From: Pseudofrankia asymbiotica
Lineage (GTDB): Bacteria; Actinomycetota; Actinomycetes; Frankiales; Frankiaceae
Direction of reading: 5' to 3'
DNA: 6,832 bases
NCBI RefSeq assembly: GCF_001983105.1
Contig: NZ_MOMC01000007.1
Span: forward strand, 100,131 to 106,962
Part shown: piece after piece, positions 1-5,442 of the stretch
How the letters are laid out: every line of letters begins with the position of its first letter
Numbering within the stretch: the first letter of the stretch is position 1
Made by a program: the position numbers and the translations under genes
Notes under the pieces: model-generated
Told to the model about the DNA's origin: nothing
Database searches by the model: none
What the model saw: only the letters and a program-made list of their open reading frames with translations

Positions 1-2
1 GG

Positions 3-341
3 CGGCCGCACATCGCCCCGATCTGGTTCGTGCTCGACGGTGACGACATCCTGTTCAACACCGGCACCGAGACGGTGAAGGGGCGCAACCTGCGCCGGGA
101 CGGGCGTGCCAGCCTGTGCGTGGATGACGACACGCCGCCGTACTCGTTCGTGGTCGTGAGCGGCACCGTGACCATTTCGGAGGACCTCGCCGAGGTGCGC
201 CGCTGGGCGGCCGCGATCGGTGGACGTTACATGGGCGCCGACCGCGCCGAGGAGTTCGGCCGCCGCAACGGCGTACCCGGCGAGCTGCTGGTCCGCCTCA
301 CTCCCGTCGGCGTCGTCGCCGAGCGGGCCGTCGCCGACTGA
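3..341 (+). CDS. PPOX-class (FDOR split-barrel) flavin/F420-dependent oxidoreductase, 3' part
   Basis: The reading frame is open from the window edge, so the N-terminus is missing; 112 residues are visible before the TGA. It starts inside the conserved strand of the pyridoxamine-5'-phosphate-oxidase-like split barrel (RPHIAPIWFVLDGDDILFNTG). Next comes the KGRNLRRDGRASLCVDD segment, where this family typically binds cofactor phosphate, then a SFVVVSGTVTI strand and a C-terminal helix and strand ending LVRLTPVGVVAE. Actinobacterial members use F420 or a flavin to reduce varied small molecules, and the substrate cannot be told from sequence. A typical member has about 130-150 residues, so only roughly 20-40 are likely lost. 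GTG at position 30 is internal to the domain and is not the true start. The gene converges on the M56 peptidase gene. The family call is good; the cofactor is inferred. Confidence 0.85.
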   Translation, partial: RPHIAPIWFVLDGDDILFNTGTETVKGRNLRRDGRASLCVDDDTPPYSFVVVSGTVTISEDLAEVRRWAAAIGGRYMGADRAEEFGRRNGVPGELLVRLTPVGVVAERAVAD

Positions 342-418
342 CCACCGTCAACTCCCGGACGGCTCGCGACCAGTCCTCCATCGCGCCGGTCGTGGGCGGC
401 CGACCCGGGCCCGTTCGC
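342..418. other. Short convergent intergenic gap
   Basis: These 77 bases separate the ends of the oxidoreductase and the M56 peptidase genes, which point towards each other. A termination function would be expected here. I see only short GC-rich self-complementary stretches (for example CGGGCCCG at 406-413) and no T-tract, so no terminator is called. Confidence 0.4.
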
Positions 419-1510
419 TTATAGCTGGGCTTCGAACTCGAGCGCCACGGCCAGGGGGAGATGCAGGTCGTAGCAGATATTGCCGGCGAAGAAGCAGGAG
501 CCGAGCGACAGGAGCGCGGGGATCGTCAGCAGCATCAGGTGGCTCGAGGCGGGCAGCGGGCGCAGGAGGGCCCGGACCCGGCGCGGGACCGGGCCCGGTC
601 GGGGAGCGCGCCCGGCGAGCGGGGGCCGCCCGGCCCGCTCGACCCGCCGCGCGCGGCGGGACAACGCGGCCGCGGAGCGCGCGGGCTCCTCCAGCCAGAC
701 GGGGGCGGCGATGCGCAGCGCGGACGGCGCGGAGCCCAGCGACGCGTGACCGGCCGGGCACCAGGAACCGGGCGAGGCGAAGCCAGGCGATGACGGCGGG
801 CCAGCCGCGGCGGTGACCAGGGCTACCGTGCCGATCGCCCGGGCGACCCGCACCCGGTCGCCGACCTCGACCGCGGCGCGCTCGTCGGCCCAGCGCTCCA
901 CGCCGTACTCGACCAGCCGGGCGACCGGCCGCAGCAGTGGCTGGCCGGCGGCGGCGAGCCTCGCCGCGTCGACGTAGCGATGATGGCGGCCGCGGAGGTG
1001 GGCACGTTCGTGCGCGAGCACCACCCCCAGCTCGTCCGGGCTCAGCGCCGCGCGCATGGACTCGGTGACCACGATCCGGCCGGGCGAACCGGGCAGCGTG
1101 AACGCGTCCGGGTGCTCGCTGGGGACGACCACGACGACGTCCTCGCCGGGCAGCGCGGCCGCCTCGTCACCGGCGGCCCGCAGGGCGGTCCGCTGCGCCC
1201 GCCACGCCCGCGCCGCCGAGACGGCGGCCACGACGGCGACGAGCGCGCACGGCCCGGACAGCCACACGTCCTGGCCGGCGTCGGCCCAGGCCTCGGCGGT
1301 CCACCCGCGCCTACCGGTGTTCAGCAGCGTCGTCGTCGTGTGGATGCCGCCAGCGAGCAGCACCAGCGCCGTCCCGAGCGCGAGCAGGCAGGCCGAGACC
1401 GTGAAGGCGACGACGGCGATGCCCGCGGCCACCCGGTCCGCGAGCAGGCGCATCACGAGCGTGCCGAGCAGCGGGGCGATCAGTGCGCAGAGGACCAGCT
1501 CGCCGACCAT
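419..1510 (-). CDS. M56-family (BlaR1/MecR1-like) membrane zinc metallopeptidase
   Basis: This 363-residue protein has the layout of actinobacterial M56 peptidases that partner BlaI-type repressors. Hydrophobic segments near residues 4-24, 29-55 and 83-100 are probable membrane helices. A cytoplasmic-type protease domain follows with the zinc motif HERAH (167-171), in which the two His bind zinc and Glu168 is the catalytic base. The downstream ERWADE (205-210) fits the ExxxD pattern giving the third ligand, Glu205. A long Pro/Arg/Ala-rich linker (about 235-320) leads to a last hydrophobic stretch (about 324-357). There is no penicillin-binding sensor domain, unlike staphylococcal BlaR1, so the signal is unknown. 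By analogy it would cleave the adjacent BlaI-like repressor. The ATG is fixed by direct abutment to the repressor's TAG stop (TAG then ATG, no bases between), which suggests translational coupling in one operon. Confidence 0.88.
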   Translation of the reverse strand: MVGELVLCALIAPLLGTLVMRLLADRVAAGIAVVAFTVSACLLALGTALVLLAGGIHTTTTLLNTGRRGWTAEAWADAGQDVWLSGPCALVAVVAAVSAARAWRAQRTALRAAGDEAAALPGEDVVVVVPSEHPDAFTLPGSPGRIVVTESMRAALSPDELGVVLAHERAHLRGRHHRYVDAARLAAAGQPLLRPVARLVEYGVERWADERAAVEVGDRVRVARAIGTVALVTAAAGPPSSPGFASPGSWCPAGHASLGSAPSALRIAAPVWLEEPARSAAALSRRARRVERAGRPPLAGRAPRPGPVPRRVRALLRPLPASSHLMLLTIPALLSLGSCFFAGNICYDLHLPLAVALEFEAQL

Positions 1511-2188
1511 CTAGTGCCCGGCCGGTGCGCGGCCGTCGCCGGAGCCGTGCCTCCTGTCCCACGGGCCTGTCTCGCCAGCGCCCTGCTCGTCGAGGGGGGC
1601 GCGCCCGGCGCCGTCCGGCCCGCCCTGGCCCGGCACATGGCCGGTGGAAGGCGCGGCCTGGTCCGCGGGGCTCTCCGCGAGCAACTGACGGATGAGCGCC
1701 TCGTCGCCGGGGGAGAGCGCGGCGACGAAGTGGGTGAGCGCCGGGCGGTGGTCCGCCTGCTCGTCGAGCAGGCGGTTCATGCGCCACGCGACCAGGCTCG
1801 CCGCGTCGGACTCCGCCAGGTAGAGGAAGGCGCGGCCGACTCGGCGCCGGGTGACCACGCCCTTGCCGTGCAGGCGGGTCAGCGTCGTGACCACGGCGCT
1901 GTACGACAGCGTGGCGCCGCTGACCAGGCGTTCGCGCACCTGGGCGGGCGAGAGTTCTCGGCGTGCCGTGTGCAGCACGTTGAGGATCTCCGCCTCGAGC
2001 GAGCCCGGCGATCGGCGCCGTATCCGGGCGGTGAGGACGGCGTCGTCCGCTGTCTGGTCGGTCAGGACGTCACTACCGAAGACATCGGCGTCGGTCATGA
2101 CCTCGTCAAGGAGGCCGCCGGCGCCCAGGCGGTCGTCACCGGTATCGTCCGCGAATCCGTCGGCATCGGGTACCACGCCTCCGACCAT
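1511..2188 (-). CDS. BlaI/MecI/CopY-family winged-helix repressor
   Basis: With the ATG at 2186-2188 the protein has 225 residues. The recognisable BlaI domain starts near residue 57 with RRRSPGSLEAEILNVL. It continues through helices LSPAQVRERL and LSYSAVVTTLTRLHGKGVV (about 94-113, including the recognition helix) and the wing RRRVGRAFLYLA. The helical dimerisation part (DAASLVAWRMNRLLDEQ to DEALIRQLLAE) ends near 173, and a low-complexity Gly/Pro/Asp tail of about 50 residues follows. Typical BlaI proteins have 120-140 residues, so both ends are extended. Family members are dimeric repressors of their own operon, inactivated by cleavage by the partner M56 protease encoded immediately downstream. 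The start is uncertain. The chosen ATG has a weak GGAA about 5 bases upstream; ATG at 2096-2098 (195 residues) and GTG at 2291-2293 (260 residues) are alternatives. No BlaI operator was recognised. Confidence 0.85.
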   Translation of the reverse strand: MVGGVVPDADGFADDTGDDRLGAGGLLDEVMTDADVFGSDVLTDQTADDAVLTARIRRRSPGSLEAEILNVLHTARRELSPAQVRERLVSGATLSYSAVVTTLTRLHGKGVVTRRRVGRAFLYLAESDAASLVAWRMNRLLDEQADHRPALTHFVAALSPGDEALIRQLLAESPADQAAPSTGHVPGQGGPDGAGRAPLDEQGAGETGPWDRRHGSGDGRAPAGH

Positions 2189-2264
2189 ACGTTTCCGGAT
2201 GGGGTCGCGGGAGGGCAGGTGTGCCCGTGGCGCGCCGCGTCGCGCGGATTCCTCGGCGTGTTGT

Positions 2265-2287
2265 GCCGCCGGCGGACCGCCGGCGGC
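2265..2287. repeat. Tandem 10-bp palindromes forming one 23-bp inverted repeat
   Basis: The palindrome CCGCCGGCGG occurs at 2266-2275 and again at 2277-2286, one base apart. With flanking bases, GCCGCCGGCGG (2265-2275) and its exact complement (2277-2287) are arms around a single A. The DNA could form a protein-binding site with dyad symmetry or, as RNA, alternative GC hairpins. No T-run follows on either strand, so it is not a classical terminator. GC-only repeats arise easily in this composition, so function is uncertain. Confidence 0.6.
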
Positions 2288-2353
2288 GGTCACTGGGTCG
2301 CTCTGTCGCGGCGCCGGTCGCCGTCACCGGGACGGCCACGCGGCACGGAACCG

Positions 2354-2367
2354 ACCAAGCGCTTGGT
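2354..2367. promoter_or_regulatory. KstR2-type operator upstream of kstR2
   Basis: ACCAAGCGCTTGGT is a perfect 14-bp palindrome that fits every fixed position of the mycobacterial KstR2 consensus AnCAAGnnCTTGnT. It ends 20 bases before the kstR2 GTG and covers roughly -34 to -21 from the predicted transcription start, so bound repressor would block RNA polymerase at the -35/spacer region. The neighbouring gene encodes a KstR2-like protein, which makes autoregulation very likely. In mycobacteria HIP-CoA, the CoA thioester of the steroid C/D-ring propionate, releases KstR2 from DNA. Confidence 0.85.
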
Positions 2368-2375
2368 TGACAGGC

Positions 2376-2381
2376 GATAAT
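2376..2381 (+). promoter_or_regulatory. -10 box of kstR2, leaderless arrangement
   Basis: GATAAT matches the -10 consensus (TATAAT/TANNNT) except at the first base and lies 6 bases before the GTG at 2388-2390. Transcription would therefore begin at or next to the start codon, giving a leaderless mRNA; no Shine-Dalgarno sequence is seen. The nearby TTGACA at 2367-2372 is only 3 bases upstream and cannot be its -35. The real -35 position is covered by the operator and has no good consensus. Confidence 0.6.
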
Positions 2382-2387
2382 GCGGGT

Positions 2388-3074
2388 GTGGACCTCGAAG
2401 CGGAAACCGAAACGCCAGCCCCCCCGCGCGCGGGGCGCCACGGCAGGACCGCCCGCGCCGCCAGGGGCGGGCGAGCTGCGACGGCCGGCGAGTCGGAGCG
2501 GCGCGCGGCCATCGTCGAGATCGCCGCCGGCCTGTTCGCCGAGCGAGGCTACCGGGCGACGACGGTCCGGGAGATCGCGGACGCCGCCGGCATGCTCTCT
2601 GGCAGCCTCTACCACCACTTCGACTCCAAGGAGTCGATCGTCGACGAGCTGCTGTCGAGCTTTCTCGACGACCTGCACGCCCAGTACGCCGCGATCGCCG
2701 CCGCGCAGGCCGGGCCGAGCGACACGATCGCCGCGCTGGTGAAGGCCGCGTTCGCCGCGATCGCGCGGCACCGCGCCGCCGTCACCGTGTTCCAGAACGA
2801 GCGCGGCTACCTGGCGACGCTGCCGCGGTTCGCCTACCTGCGCGTATCCGAGGAAGAAAGCCAGCGGCTGTGGCTCGCGGCCCTGCGCGACGGCGTCGCC
2901 GCCGGTGAGCTGCGCGCCGAGCTCGACCCCAGGCTGACTTACCGTTTCCTGCGCGATGCGATCTGGGTGTCGGTGCACTGGTACTCCGCGGATGGACCCC
3001 TCGGGCCGCCGGAAATGGCTGAGCAGTTTCTCACCACCGTCTTCGACGGCATCCGCGCCCGCTCCGTCGGTTAG
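2388..3074 (+). CDS. kstR2: KstR2-like TetR-family repressor of steroid C/D-ring catabolism
   Basis: The 228-residue protein has an N-terminal TetR DNA-binding domain: helices near 40-53 (AIVEIAAGLFAERG), then the helix-turn-helix TTVREIADAAG-SGSLYHHF (about 58-78). The ligand/dimer domain retains stretches I recognise from Mycobacterium tuberculosis KstR2: LSGSLYHHF-SKE (70-82), LPRFAYL (145-151), and YRFLRDAIWVSVHWY--GPL (185-205). KstR2 represses genes for degrading the last two steroid rings and is relieved by HIP-CoA. The N-terminus carries about 30 extra Ala/Arg-rich residues compared with the roughly 200-residue mycobacterial protein. GTG 2388 was chosen because a -10 box lies 6 bases upstream and a KstR2-type operator precedes it; there is no in-frame ATG nearby. 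The operator and the FadE30-IpdF genes downstream independently support the assignment. Confidence 0.9.
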   Translation: MDLEAETETPAPPRAGRHGRTARAARGGRAATAGESERRAAIVEIAAGLFAERGYRATTVREIADAAGMLSGSLYHHFDSKESIVDELLSSFLDDLHAQYAAIAAAQAGPSDTIAALVKAAFAAIARHRAAVTVFQNERGYLATLPRFAYLRVSEEESQRLWLAALRDGVAAGELRAELDPRLTYRFLRDAIWVSVHWYSADGPLGPPEMAEQFLTTVFDGIRARSVG

Positions 3075-3199
3075 CGCCGCTCGCCTGCCGGTGACCCGCG
3101 CCGAGTGACCACGGCCCCGGCCACGGCCGCCGTCACGCCCGGAGGCAAGCGCCGCGGAGCGAGCGCGATCTGTCGGGTCGCCACCGGCCGCGACGCGAA
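3075..3199 (+). other. Upstream intergenic spacer between kstR2 and fadE30
   Basis: This GC-rich spacer follows the kstR2 TAG. It contains short repeats such as GGCC-CGGCC and an isolated CAAGCGC half-site near 3146-3152, but no convincing terminator hairpin or ORF. The fadE30 operator and promoter begin immediately after it, so fadE30-ipdF probably has its own promoter even if kstR2 transcripts read through. Confidence 0.4.
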
Positions 3200-3213
3200 A
3201 CCAAGCGCTAGCT
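3200..3213. promoter_or_regulatory. Probable KstR2-type operator upstream of fadE30
   Basis: ACCAAGCGCTAGCT fits the KstR2 consensus AnCAAGnnCTTGnT at 9 of 10 fixed positions, with A instead of T at the eleventh base. It shares its first 10 bases with the perfect box before kstR2. A second reading is possible: arms CCAAGC (3201-3206) and GCTTGG (3211-3216), identical to those of the kstR2 box, are held apart by an extra GCTA. Its place 25 bases before the GTG, about -39 to -26 from the predicted transcription start, suits repression. Confidence 0.65.
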
Positions 3214-3225
3214 TGGGCAGGGCGC

Positions 3226-3231
3226 TAGCCT
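3226..3231 (+). promoter_or_regulatory. -10 box of the fadE30-ipdF operon, leaderless arrangement
   Basis: TAGCCT fits the actinobacterial TANNNT -10 pattern and is followed by 7 bases and then GTG at 3239. Transcription would start at or next to the first codon. No Shine-Dalgarno sequence is present. The box lies inside the second of two GCGCTAGC copies (3205-3212 and 3222-3229), the first of which is part of the operator. No consensus -35 is visible where the operator lies. Confidence 0.55.
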
Positions 3232-3238
3232 GTCTGCC

Positions 3239-4471
3239 GTGGTGTCGAGCGAGCTGGTGCCGAGCGGGACGTCAGGGACGCCGGGGACGCCGGGCGCGGT
3301 CCGCGCGGAGGCGTCCGGCTTCCGCGCGCGGGTGCGCGCGTGGCTGGCCGACGCGCTGGCCGGTGAGTTCGCGAAGGCCCGCGGCCTCGGCGGCCCCGGG
3401 CGCGAGCACGAGGCGTTCGAGCTGCGCCTCGACTGGGAGCGCCACCTCGCCGCGGCCGGCTGGACCTGCCTGTCGTGGCCGAAGGAGTACGGCGGACGGG
3501 GGCTGTCGGTCGCCGAGCAGGTCGTCTTCCACGAGGAGTACGCGCGGGCGGACGCGCCGGCGCGGGTAGGGCTGATCGGCGACGGCATGGTCGGCCCGAC
3601 GCTCATCGCCTTCGGCACCGAGGACCAGCGCCGCCGGCTGCTGCCGCCGATCCGGGCGGGCGAGGCGCTGTGGTGCCAGCTGTACTCCGAGCCGGGCGCC
3701 GGCTCCGACCTGGCCGCGCTGTCCACCCGCGCCCGGCGCGACGGCGACGACTACGTCATCCACGGGCAGAAGGTCTGGTCCTCGCTCGCGCATCAGGCCG
3801 ACTGGGGGTTCGCGCTGGTGCGCACGGAGCCCGGCTCGGCGCGGCACAAGGGCCTGTCCTACCTGCTGGTTCCGATGCGCCAGCCTGGCATCGAGATCCG
3901 CCCGATCGTGTCGATGACCGGCACGTCGGAGTTCAACGAGGTCTTCTTCGACGGCGCGCGCACGCCGGCGGCCAACCTGGTCGGAGCCGAAGGTGACGGC
4001 TGGCGGATCGGGATGGCCACGCTCGGCTTCGAACGCGGCACGTTCACGCTCGGCCAGCAGGTCGGCTTCAAGCGCGAGCTGGAGCGGATCATCGCCCTGG
4101 CCAAGCGCAACGGTGCCTGGGAGAACCCGCACCTGCGTGACCGCCTGGTGCGTGCCTGGATCGGCGTCGAGATCATGCGCTTCACCGCGCTGCGCACGCT
4201 CACGGACGCCACCGCCGACGTTCCGCCCGGCCCGGCGTCGTCGATCGGGAAGCTCTACTGGTCGACCTGGCACCAGCAGCTGGGCGAGCTCGCGATGGAC
4301 GTGCTCGGCGCCGAGGCGATGCTCGCCGGGGGCGAGGCCGGCGAGCCCTACGAGCCGCGGCCAGAACAGTCGCTGTTCCTGTTCAGCAGGGCCGACACCA
4401 TCTACGCCGGGTCGAGCGAGATCCAGCGCAACATCATCGCCGAGAGAACGCTGGGGCTGCCGCGTGCCTGA
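3239..4471 (+). CDS. fadE30: FadE30-like acyl-CoA dehydrogenase (HIP-CoA side-chain step)
   Basis: The 410-residue protein is a full acyl-CoA dehydrogenase. It has an N-terminal helical domain (about 25-140), the FAD-binding segment WCQLYSEPGAGSDLA (145-159), a beta domain with GQKVWSSLAHQADW and TGTSEFNEVFFD (228-238), and a C-terminal helical domain ending YAGSSEIQRNIIAERTLGLPR. Segments such as GLGGPGREHEAFE (49-61) and YARADAP (101-107) recall M. tuberculosis FadE30. That enzyme forms the alpha,beta double bond in the CoA-linked propionate side chain of HIP-type steroid intermediates. The usual C-terminal base of medium-chain enzymes is absent (Ala390 in Y-A-G-S-S); Glu265 in GFERG aligns by motif with the base of isovaleryl/long-chain enzymes. 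Two GTG codons stand in tandem (3239 and 3242); the first fits the -10 spacing. Its last 8 bases overlap ipdF. Confidence 0.92.
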   Translation: MVSSELVPSGTSGTPGTPGAVRAEASGFRARVRAWLADALAGEFAKARGLGGPGREHEAFELRLDWERHLAAAGWTCLSWPKEYGGRGLSVAEQVVFHEEYARADAPARVGLIGDGMVGPTLIAFGTEDQRRRLLPPIRAGEALWCQLYSEPGAGSDLAALSTRARRDGDDYVIHGQKVWSSLAHQADWGFALVRTEPGSARHKGLSYLLVPMRQPGIEIRPIVSMTGTSEFNEVFFDGARTPAANLVGAEGDGWRIGMATLGFERGTFTLGQQVGFKRELERIIALAKRNGAWENPHLRDRLVRAWIGVEIMRFTALRTLTDATADVPPGPASSIGKLYWSTWHQQLGELAMDVLGAEAMLAGGEAGEPYEPRPEQSLFLFSRADTIYAGSSEIQRNIIAERTLGLPRA

Positions 4472-5285
4472 CGAGAAGATCTCCGACACCCCTCGGGCCG
4501 CGGGTCCGCGCGCGGCGCCGGAGCCACCGCCCGGGCGGGATCTCCTGCGAGGGAAGGTCGTCCTGGTGACCGCCGCCGCCGGCACCGGCATCGGGTTCGC
4601 CACCGCCTGGCGGGCGGCGTTGGAGGGCGCGACGGTCGTCGTCTCCGACCACCACGTCCGCCGCCTCGGCGAGGCCGCGACGAAGCTCGGCGAGCTGGCC
4701 GGCACGCCGCCGCTGGCGGTGCCCTGCGACGTGCGCAGCGAGGAGCAGATCGGCGCCCTGTTCGACGCCGTCCACGACACCCACGGCCGCCTCGACGTGC
4801 TCGTCAACAACGCGGGCCTGGGCGGCGACGTGCCGCTGACCGAGATGACCGACGAGCAGTGGTCGACGGTGCTGGACGTGACCCTGACCGGCACTATGCG
4901 GGCCACCAGGGCCGCCCTGCGCCGGATGCTGCCGGCCGGCGCCGGCGTGATCGTGAACAACGCCTCCGTCGTCGGCTGGCGCGCCCAGTCCGGCCAGGCG
5001 CACTACGCCGCGGCCAAGGCCGGCGTCATGGCACTGACCCGATGCGCCGCCATGGAGGCGGCGCCCTACGGAGTGCGGGTGAACGCCGTGGCGCCGAGCC
5101 TGGCCATGCACCCGTTCCTCGCCAAGGTCAGCGACGAGGACTTCCTCGCCGAGCTCTCCCGCCGGGAGGCCTTCGGCCGCGCCGCCGAGCCCTGGGAGGT
5201 CGCCACCGTCATCGCCTTCCTCGCCAGCGACTACTCGACCTACATGACCGGCGAGATCGTTTCCGTGAGCAGCCAGCATCCGTAA
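4464..5285 (+). CDS. ipdF: IpdF-like short-chain dehydrogenase/reductase of steroid C/D-ring catabolism
   Basis: This 273-residue classical SDR has a Rossmann cofactor loop TAAAGTGIG (36-44), Asp62 at the end of strand 2 (VVVSDHH), which favours NAD(H), and the NNAG motif at 115-118. The catalytic triad is visible as Ser168 (NNASVVGW), Tyr181 and Lys185 (HYAAAKAG). The stretches VVLVTAAAGTGIG, NNASVVGWRAQ, AFGRAAEPWEVA and the C-terminal SVSSQHP resemble mycobacterial IpdF, which interconverts the C5 hydroxy and oxo groups of HIP-CoA-derived intermediates. The GTG at 4464 overlaps the fadE30 stop by 8 bases, with GGGG 7 bases upstream, so the pair is one transcription unit with coupled translation. 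The N-terminus is about a dozen residues longer than the mycobacterial one, in a Pro/Ala-rich lead before the domain. The SDR call is certain; the IpdF assignment rests on motif recall and context. Confidence 0.9.
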   Translation: MPDEKISDTPRAAGPRAAPEPPPGRDLLRGKVVLVTAAAGTGIGFATAWRAALEGATVVVSDHHVRRLGEAATKLGELAGTPPLAVPCDVRSEEQIGALFDAVHDTHGRLDVLVNNAGLGGDVPLTEMTDEQWSTVLDVTLTGTMRATRAALRRMLPAGAGVIVNNASVVGWRAQSGQAHYAAAKAGVMALTRCAAMEAAPYGVRVNAVAPSLAMHPFLAKVSDEDFLAELSRREAFGRAAEPWEVATVIAFLASDYSTYMTGEIVSVSSQHP

Positions 5286-5316
5286 CCGCCCCGCCCCGTC
5301 GCCCCGTCTCGCCGCC

Positions 5317-5334
5317 CGGCCACGTCCGTGGCCG
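5317..5334 (+). terminator. Possible hairpin terminator after ipdF
   Basis: CGGCCAC (5317-5323) and GTGGCCG (5328-5334) form a perfect 7-bp stem around the loop GTCC, 32 bases after the ipdF stop. There is no T-tract, as is common in high-GC actinobacteria, so termination is plausible but unproven. The following gene appears to have its own -10 box, which fits a transcript end here. Confidence 0.4.
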
Positions 5335-5428
5335 CGCCCGCCGCCAATCCCGGCCCGCTGGCGAGGCCGGTCGCGGCCTGGCGCCACGCCCGGGGCGCGG
5401 GCGGCCGGGAGGGCCGGCACGTCGCCGT

Positions 5429-5434
5429 TAGCCT
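5429..5434 (+). promoter_or_regulatory. -10 box of the secreted-protein gene
   Basis: TAGCCT, the same hexamer as before fadE30, is followed 8 bases later by ATG at 5443, consistent with a transcript that starts within a base or two of the start codon. The surrounding bases also match the fadE30 promoter (TAGCCT, three variable bases, TGCCG). No KstR2-type box is seen upstream, so this gene is probably not in the KstR2 regulon. Confidence 0.5.
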
Positions 5435-5442
5435 ACGTGCCG

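Larger units (their letters stand above)
2189..2387. promoter_or_regulatory. Divergent intergenic region between the blaI-like gene and kstR2
   Basis: The 199 bases between these divergently transcribed genes hold two clear elements, listed separately: a tandem palindrome (2265-2287) and a KstR2-type operator with the kstR2 -10 box (2354-2381). I could not identify a convincing minus-strand promoter for the blaI-like gene. If its GTG at 2291-2293 were used, part of this region would be coding and the tandem palindrome would lie inside it. Confidence 0.6.

Noticed and set aside
419..820. Possible frameshift in the Arg/Pro-rich C-terminal half of the M56 protein
   Set aside because: The frame returns to a sensible hydrophobic segment (residues 324-357) before its stop, and M56 proteins commonly have variable linkers in this place.
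2367..2372. Consensus -35 TTGACA directly after the KstR2 box
   Set aside because: It lies only 3 bases from the GATAAT box, and no -10-like hexamer exists 16-18 bases downstream, where the kstR2 coding sequence already begins.
980..2380. Long + strand open frame of 466 codons opposite the protease and repressor genes
   Set aside because: It is antisense to two well-supported genes, its translation is low-complexity Arg/Gly/Ala, and it shows no domain. Long antisense frames are usual in DNA this GC-rich.
3144..3157. Possible third KstR2 box around the CAAGCGC at 3146-3152
   Set aside because: Only one half-site (CAAG) fits; the second half reads CCGC instead of CTTG, which is expected by chance in this composition.
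3272..4960. Long - strand open frame of 562 codons opposite fadE30 and ipdF
   Set aside because: It is a mirror of the codon bias of two real genes; the translation is Arg/Ala/Pro-rich without recognisable motifs.
5286..5428. Small gene or RNA in the gap after ipdF
   Set aside because: Only GC-rich hairpins are visible; no start codon with a ribosome site and no credible coding bias.
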